Assembly (NCBI RefSeq): GCF_000722875.1
Contig: NZ_JFHR01000052.1
Span: forward strand, 1-36,037
DNA: 36,037 nucleotides
Direction of reading: 5' to 3'
Source: Sphingobium chlorophenolicum
Lineage (GTDB): Bacteria > Pseudomonadota > Alphaproteobacteria > Sphingomonadales > Sphingomonadaceae
Shown: positions 32,828-36,037 of the stretch, one piece after another
Layout of the letters: the number at the start of each line of letters is the position of its first letter
How positions within the stretch are numbered: position 1 is the stretch's first letter
Made by a program: the position numbers and the translations under genes
Notes under the pieces: generated by a model
Database searches by the model: none
The model's input: the letters and a program-made list of their open reading frames with translations, nothing else
What the model was told of the DNA's origin: nothing

Positions 32828-33078
32828 TGTCCTTCTCCTGACGGGGGTGGGAATTCGCGCTCGAACAGCGCGCGCAACATGTCGGCGACCGTTTGGCCGC
32901 GCTGAAAGGCGGCGATCTTGATGCGACCGCGCATGTCGGTGGTGACGTCGATCGTCAGCCGGGCCGAGTAATCCTCGGCCGCCTGGCCGCGGGCGGCGTG
33001 GCGGTCGGGCGCCTTGATCCAGTCTTCGGGATCGGCGGGACGGGCCGCAAAGCTGCGCTTCGGGGACCGTTCGCTCAT
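32824..33078 (-). CDS. Ribbon-helix-helix protein, partner of ParA
   Basis: The product is 84 residues from the ATG at 33078, which overlaps the parA stop by 4 bases. The C-terminal half (YSARLTIDVTTDMRGRIKIA, AFQRGQTVADMLRALFEREF) is a ribbon-helix-helix DNA-binding unit. A small RHH protein directly after ParA is the usual ParB/ParG-like centromere-binding partner. The palindromes upstream of parA are its likely binding sites (inference). Confidence 0.82.
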   Translation of the reverse strand: MSERSPKRSFAARPADPEDWIKAPDRHAARGQAAEDYSARLTIDVTTDMRGRIKIAAFQRGQTVADMLRALFEREFPPPSGEGQ

Positions 33079-33713
33079 GCGCCGATCCTCGCGACTTCCG
33101 CCGCGAGCGCAGCGATCTCGCGCGCGCCGGGGCAATCCTCGTCCTGCTCGGCAGCGAGCCGGCCGGTCTGCACGACATCCGCGAAGACGATGCGTTGGCC
33201 GATCGTGGTCGAGAGCAAGGGCGGGTCGTGGTCTGCCAGTGTCTCGGCAGTCTCGCGCGCCAAGACCGTGCGCGCCGCGCAGCGGTTGAGCACGAAGCGG
33301 GCGGCGAGCTGCGGGCGATAGATGCGCGCCTCGCCGAGCAGCGCGAGCATCTCGGCCGAGGCCCAGCCATCGAGCGGCGACGGCTGCACCGGGATCAGCA
33401 CGAGGTCGGCCGCGAGCAGTGCCGAGCGCATGAGGCCGGCGACGCGCGGCGGGCCGTCGATGACGACATGGTCGGCGTCGCGGGCCAGCTCCGGCGCTTC
33501 ACGGTGCAGCGTGTCGCGGGCCAGGCCGACGACACCGAACAACCGCTCCAGCCCCTCCCGGCTACGCTGCTGGGACCAGTCGAGCGCCGAGCCCTGCGGA
33601 TCGGCGTCGATCAATGTGACGCGCTGTCCACGGCGAGCCCATTCGCCGGCGAGGTGAAGGGCAAGCGTCGTCTTGCCGACGCCGCCCTTCTGGTTGAGCA
33701 GCGCGACGATCAT
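33075..33713 (-). CDS. parA: ParA-family partition ATPase
   Basis: The product is 212 residues. The deviant Walker A KGGVGKTT is at 9-16, LIDADPQGSALDWSQQR is switch I, and VVIDGPPRVAGLMRSALLAA is the Walker B region. The small size, without an N-terminal HTH, is that of type Ib ParA proteins. It positions the replicated or excised element so that daughters inherit it. It precedes the RHH partner and lies downstream of repA and iterons. Confidence 0.94.
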   Translation of the reverse strand: MIVALLNQKGGVGKTTLALHLAGEWARRGQRVTLIDADPQGSALDWSQQRSREGLERLFGVVGLARDTLHREAPELARDADHVVIDGPPRVAGLMRSALLAADLVLIPVQPSPLDGWASAEMLALLGEARIYRPQLAARFVLNRCAARTVLARETAETLADHDPPLLSTTIGQRIVFADVVQTGRLAAEQDEDCPGAREIAALAAEVARIGA

Positions 33714-33774
33714 GACGGTCTCCCGGCGATCGGGGACTCGTCCACAGCGGCCGAAAACAGCGGTCGCGTTAGAA

Positions 33775-33791
33775 AGATTCCGTAGGAATCT
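33775..33791. repeat. Palindrome AGATTCC-GTA-GGAATCT upstream of parA
   Basis: Perfect 7-bp arms surround a 3-base centre, about 62 bases before the parA start. It shares GATTCC/GGAATC with the palindrome at 33837-33851. Such paired sites fit a parS-like or operator site for the RHH partner. Confidence 0.55.
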
Positions 33792-33836
33792 AGGTTAGAT
33801 AAGTTACGGGGCTCGCAAGCTGCTGATTCAGCGCGA

Positions 33837-33851
33837 GGAATCGACGATTCC
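33837..33851. repeat. Palindrome GGAATCG-A-CGATTCC between iterons and parA
   Basis: This is a perfect 15-base palindrome, with the arms inverted in order relative to the site at 33775-33791. It directly abuts the first iteron. Confidence 0.55.
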
Positions 33852-33917
33852 GGTCCCCGATAGCACGAGAGTCCGGTCCCCGATGGCACGATAGTGCCAG
33901 TCCCTGATAGCACGAGA
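33851..33917. repeat. Three iteron-like direct repeats (candidate oriV)
   Basis: Three near-copies of CGGTCCCCGATAGCACGAGA start at 33851, 33874 and 33898, spaced 23 and 24 bases apart. Copy 2 has G for A in GATGGCACGA, and copy 3 reads CAGTCCCTGATAGCACGAGA. They end 4 bases before the repA stop codon, between repA and parA. Iterons of 20-odd bases spaced about two helical turns apart are typical RepA binding sites. Confidence 0.75.
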
Positions 33918-33921
33918 CGAT

Positions 33922-34809
33922 TCACAGCTTATCCCCAGGGCGAGTTGTCGATCGGCGACGGCGGCGCGGGATGCCGAGCGCGTCGGGATCGGTCGGCACA
34001 AAGGACAGGATTTCCGGACCGCCGAGGCACTGCTCGATGGTCAGCCTGTAGCCGGGCAGCGGTTGGCGGCGAACGATGTCGCGCAGGTCGTAGGCGAAGT
34101 GCTTGAGCGGCGAGAGGCTGCCGGACTTGGCGTGGAGGTGCGGAAAATCGAAGCTCCAGCCGAACTCCTGTTTGCCGCCATGCTTGCGCACGAGGCGATA
34201 GAGCCAGCGCTCCAGCCCGCCCGTCAGACCGAAATAGTTGCGGTCGATGGTAAGCACGAGCGCGTCGTCGAGCACCGCGCCGTAGAACCAGTCGGGGACG
34301 ATCAGCTCGAGGCCGAGCGGCCGGCCGCGATGGTCCGCGCGCTCCTTCCATTCGTTGATCCAGGAGAAGCGGTGCATCCGCCGTTCGGTCGGCTGGCGGA
34401 TCGAGGTCGCCACCGTGGTCGATTGAAGGCGGTCGAGTGCGGCCTTCAGACGGTCGTAGTCGCGAAGCGACACGCCGCGACCGATGAAGTTGAGGATTTC
34501 GTACGGGGTTGTCGCCATCAGCCGCGACGGCCGCAGACCGACGTCGCGCGCCTCGACGATTTGCGAGGCAGCCCAGATCAGGACGTCGGCGTCCCAGATT
34601 GTGGCCATGCCGTGCTCGGGCACGGCTTCGACGCGGATCTTCACCGAGCCGGCCTTGAAGTCGATCGGCGCGAGGCGCTTCGACTTCGCGAGCGAGAAGA
34701 AGGGGTAGGCCATGAGGTCCTGCGCATCGCGCGGCGCGAGATCGCCGGGCAGCGCCCGGAACAGATCGAGCTGCGCGCGCTCATCGTGATGGTTGTGGCG
34801 AGACAACAC
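33922..34809 (-). CDS. repA: RepA-like replication initiator protein
   Basis: The product is 295 residues. It matches the plasmid replication initiator protein A family (RPA-type): AYPFFSLAKSKRLAPIDFKA, MATIWDADVLIWAASQIVEA, TPYEILNFIGRGVSLRDYDR and LERWLYRLVRKHGGKQEFGW are characteristic. It would bind the iterons at 33851-33917 and start replication. A replication gene in an integrating element could support survival of the excised circle; if the element is a plasmid it is the main initiator. Confidence 0.9.
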   Translation of the reverse strand: MLSRHNHHDERAQLDLFRALPGDLAPRDAQDLMAYPFFSLAKSKRLAPIDFKAGSVKIRVEAVPEHGMATIWDADVLIWAASQIVEARDVGLRPSRLMATTPYEILNFIGRGVSLRDYDRLKAALDRLQSTTVATSIRQPTERRMHRFSWINEWKERADHRGRPLGLELIVPDWFYGAVLDDALVLTIDRNYFGLTGGLERWLYRLVRKHGGKQEFGWSFDFPHLHAKSGSLSPLKHFAYDLRDIVRRQPLPGYRLTIEQCLGGPEILSFVPTDPDALGIPRRRRRSTTRPGDKL

Positions 34810-34820
34810 GGCCGGTTGCC

Positions 34821-35102
34821 TCAGCGTGGGAAGCGGCCGGCAGCGGCGGGCGAAGCTGCCTGGCGCTTGGCCGGCAAAACGGTGCCGCCGCGCGGATCGG
34901 AAGTAGAGGTGACGAGACCGCGATCCGCCCAGGCCTGGAGGTCGTCGACGGAATAGACCACGCGACCGCCGAGCTTCCGATACGTCGGACCGGTGCCGTA
35001 AGTGCGATGCTTTTCGAGGGTGCGCTCTGAAAGACCGAGAAAGCGGGCGGCTTCCTGGGTTCTCAAGTATCGTGTCGGTAGATTGGCGGCGTTTTCGGCC
35101 AT
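34821..35102 (-). CDS. AlpA/excisionase-like helix-turn-helix protein (RdfS-like)
   Basis: The product is 93 residues. LPTRYLRTQEAARFLGLSER then TLEKHRTYGTGPTYRKLGGR and VVYSVDDLQAWADRG form a winged HTH of the MerR/AlpA type used by excisionases and recombination directionality factors. In ICEMlSymR7A the comparable RdfS drives excision and is switched on by FseA. Here the gene sits just downstream of an FseA-like locus and upstream of repA. The C-terminal 30 residues are Pro/Ala-rich and likely unstructured. Confidence 0.85.
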   Translation of the reverse strand: MAENAANLPTRYLRTQEAARFLGLSERTLEKHRTYGTGPTYRKLGGRVVYSVDDLQAWADRGLVTSTSDPRGGTVLPAKRQAASPAAAGRFPR

Positions 35103-35228
35103 GATAGGACCTCCGTGGTCTCGCGGGCGGCCGCTGAAAGGGAGCGGCGGGTTGCGAGCACGGTGGCGAGGCGTCGGCGCCTGCGACAGAAACGAAGTTA
35201 GATAGTTATTTTCGACACCAAGGCCGCT
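35103..35228. promoter_or_regulatory. Upstream region of the excisionase-like gene
   Basis: These 126 bases separate the DUF2285 stop from the excisionase-like start. GTTAGATAGTTA at 35197-35208 nearly repeats GTTAGATAAGTTA at 33794-33806, upstream of parA, each about 80-105 bases before the gene start. It could be a shared promoter or activator site. Confidence 0.4.
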
Positions 35229-35843
35229 TCAGCGAGAGCGTCTGGGGCGACGGAGAATGTTGCGGTATCCGCCGCGCACGAATGCCATGCCGTCCCTGGC
35301 GAGCCGGATCGTGGTTTCGCGAATAGGGCTTTCGATCCACGTCTTTGCGTCGTGCTTGATGTTGGGAAAGAGCTGTTCCGCAATCTGCCGGTAAGTCGCC
35401 CCTAGCTCGCGCGCGTCAACGGCGCGCAACATCTGGCGCGCGCGTCCGCGCCTCTGCCGTGTAATGCGCGGATCGGGCGGAACTCGTTTGCCGAACATCG
35501 CATGCCAAAGTCGTTCGATAGCGGTGAGGCGGTCTGGCGTCATTTCGTCGAAGATGACAAATGCACCAAGAGGGCGCGTGTCTGGCGCATCCGCTATGGC
35601 GACGTCGTAGAGCTCGCCGTGCAGAGTGAGGCGAAGCACGGTCTCATCAAGCTCGATAATGGAGTGCGCGTGAAGCGTCTCAGCGCTAACGCGGAGGCTT
35701 CCTGCAGGGCTTGGCCCGGCGATGAACGGAAGCGTCGCGGGGTCTATTTCCGGGGTCCAGAAGACCGGCTGAATAAGCGCCGAATGCTGAGGATCTACGA
35801 CGAAATCGCAACCCCCATTGTTCGGCGAATTCGCGGGCGACAT
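35229..35843 (-). CDS. DUF2285 protein, downstream half of an FseA-like activator
   Basis: The stand-alone frame from ATG 35843 gives 204 residues. The real domain begins at VVDPQHSALIQPVFWTPEID and continues through LGAFVIFDEMTPDRLTAIER and a C-terminal helical part (YRQIAEQLFPNIKHDAKTWI) typical of DUF2285. The first 15 residues from this ATG look like the wrong frame of the upstream DUF6499 part. So the natural product probably arises by +1 frameshifting at 35802-35805. In ICEMlSymR7A the fused protein, FseA, activates rdfS; the excisionase-like gene at 34821 is the matching target. Confidence 0.85.
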   Translation of the reverse strand: MSPANSPNNGGCDFVVDPQHSALIQPVFWTPEIDPATLPFIAGPSPAGSLRVSAETLHAHSIIELDETVLRLTLHGELYDVAIADAPDTRPLGAFVIFDEMTPDRLTAIERLWHAMFGKRVPPDPRITRQRRGRARQMLRAVDARELGATYRQIAEQLFPNIKHDAKTWIESPIRETTIRLARDGMAFVRGGYRNILRRPRRSR

Positions 35844-35894
35844 CCTCTGTCAACCGCCCGATAGCGACCAACTCCCGATACGACTTTCTGTAAT
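35686..35894 (-). pseudogene. DUF6499-type upstream half of FseA-like activator, 5' end lost to IS66
   Basis: In the zero frame, SYRELVAIGRLTEDVAREFA then EQWGLRF is the C-terminal part of a DUF6499-type protein. The sense ends at the conserved WGLRF, just where DUF2285 starts in the +1 frame; the zero frame runs on meaninglessly to a stop at 35686. Upstream of 35895 the sequence becomes the IS66 end, so an estimated 30-45 N-terminal residues are missing. A GTG at 35916 inside the IS end is in frame and could allow a short hybrid start (MGDFYRLHYRKSYRELV), but this is speculative. Confidence 0.75.
35802..35805 (-). other. Candidate +1 ribosomal slip site (TTT-C) joining DUF6499 and DUF2285
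   Basis: On the minus strand the zero frame reads TGG GGG TTG CGA TTT C. Moving tRNA-Phe from TTT to TTC skips one base and continues GTC GTA GAT CCT, giving WGLRF-VVDPQ, a continuous protein. The same UUU-to-UUC slip within a conserved motif is established for FseA of ICEMlSymR7A. Confidence 0.75.
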
Positions 35895-36037
35895 GTAAGC
35901 GGTAAAAATCCCCCACATGGCATTTGAGGCGGTTCTGTAATTTGGGATGGTCAGGCGGCGCTTGCGATGCCGTTCAGTTCGAACGAAGCTTGCGCGGCAT
36001 TGGTGTCGACCCAGTTGTACGGCAACAGATCGTCGAT
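35895..36037 (-). mobile_element. Right end of an IS66-family element
   Basis: The element ends with GTAAGCGGTAAAAATCCCCC at 35895 onward (plus strand), matching the GTAA-starting terminal repeats of IS66 elements. The transposase C-terminus lies just inside. The other end and the 8-base target duplication are outside the window. Confidence 0.75.
35951..36037 (-). pseudogene. IS66 transposase (TnpC-like), C-terminal end, cut by window edge
   Basis: The frame IDDLLPYNWVDTNAAQASFE then LNGIASAA and a TGA stop (35953-35951) is visible. R/IDxLLPWxW is the typical C-terminal tail of IS66 transposases (here LLPYNW). Only 28 residues are in the window, so intactness is unknown. Confidence 0.7.

Noticed and set aside
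35812..35816. C5 run (G5 on the coding strand) as a sequencing-error frameshift in the DUF6499/DUF2285 gene
   Set aside because: Removing one base would restore the frame as WGCDFVVD, but the TTT-C slip gives WGLRF-VVD, matching the conserved motif and the known FseA mechanism. The error model is kept as a refutation test.
1..36037. CRISPR arrays, tRNA or rRNA genes, and an integrase with att sites
   Set aside because: None were seen: the only short direct repeats are the three iterons, and no tRNA-like or tyrosine recombinase sequence was recognised.

Overview
The window is a GC-rich stretch of an alphaproteobacterial mobile element, most like the integrative and conjugative elements (ICEs) or conjugative plasmids of Rhizobiales and Sphingomonadales. 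This rests on the gene set, not on a species marker: a complete P-type trb cluster with DUF2274, TraG, a DUF3363-type relaxase, DUF736, DUF2840, a TraF peptidase, ParA, RepA, an AlpA-type excisionase and a DUF6499/DUF2285 activator. No integrase, att site, rRNA, tRNA or CRISPR array is visible. Both ends are cut by insertion sequences: an IS5-type transposase start at the left edge and an IS66 transposase end at the right edge.

Layout, left to right. (1) 1-11.4 kb is cargo: a 5'-truncated TetR gene beside the IS5-type element, a small conserved protein, an SPW-repeat membrane protein divergent from an intact TetR gene, a leftward run coding a Tat-type multicopper oxidase, two membrane proteins and a PAP2 phosphatase, a LysR gene divergent from an amidase-like gene, a DoxX protein, a MipA/OmpV outer-membrane protein, and a membrane protein plus FAD monooxygenase pair. 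(2) 11.4-22.2 kb holds a LysR gene convergent with DUF2274-trbI-G-F-L-K-J-E-D-C-B, all trb genes reading leftward. (3) 22.2-26.2 kb is a second cargo block (LysR, MAPEG, WrbA, amidase), lodged between trbB and the copG/traG genes that normally adjoin it. (4) 26.2-35.9 kb holds copG, traG, relaxase, a probable oriT region, lytic transglycosylase, DUF736, traF, DUF2840, an RHH protein, parA, iterons, repA, excisionase, and the DUF6499/DUF2285 activator, whose 5' end is cut by IS66.

How it works together. The right part carries replication and partition (RepA, ParA, iterons) and excision control. The middle part nicks and pumps DNA (relaxase, TraG, TraF, transglycosylase, Trb mating channel). 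The cargo looks like detoxification or catabolism of amides and aromatic or quinone compounds (amidase, monooxygenase, quinone reductase, MAPEG, multicopper oxidase) under TetR and LysR control.

The most notable observations are these. The DUF6499/DUF2285 activator has its two halves in different frames, joined by a TTT-C +1 slip site like that described for FseA of ICEMlSymR7A, and here it is truncated by an IS. One amidase-family protein has lost all three catalytic residues, while a close paralogue in the same window keeps them. A near-identical 16-base operator-like palindrome lies in both cargo blocks about 25 kb apart.
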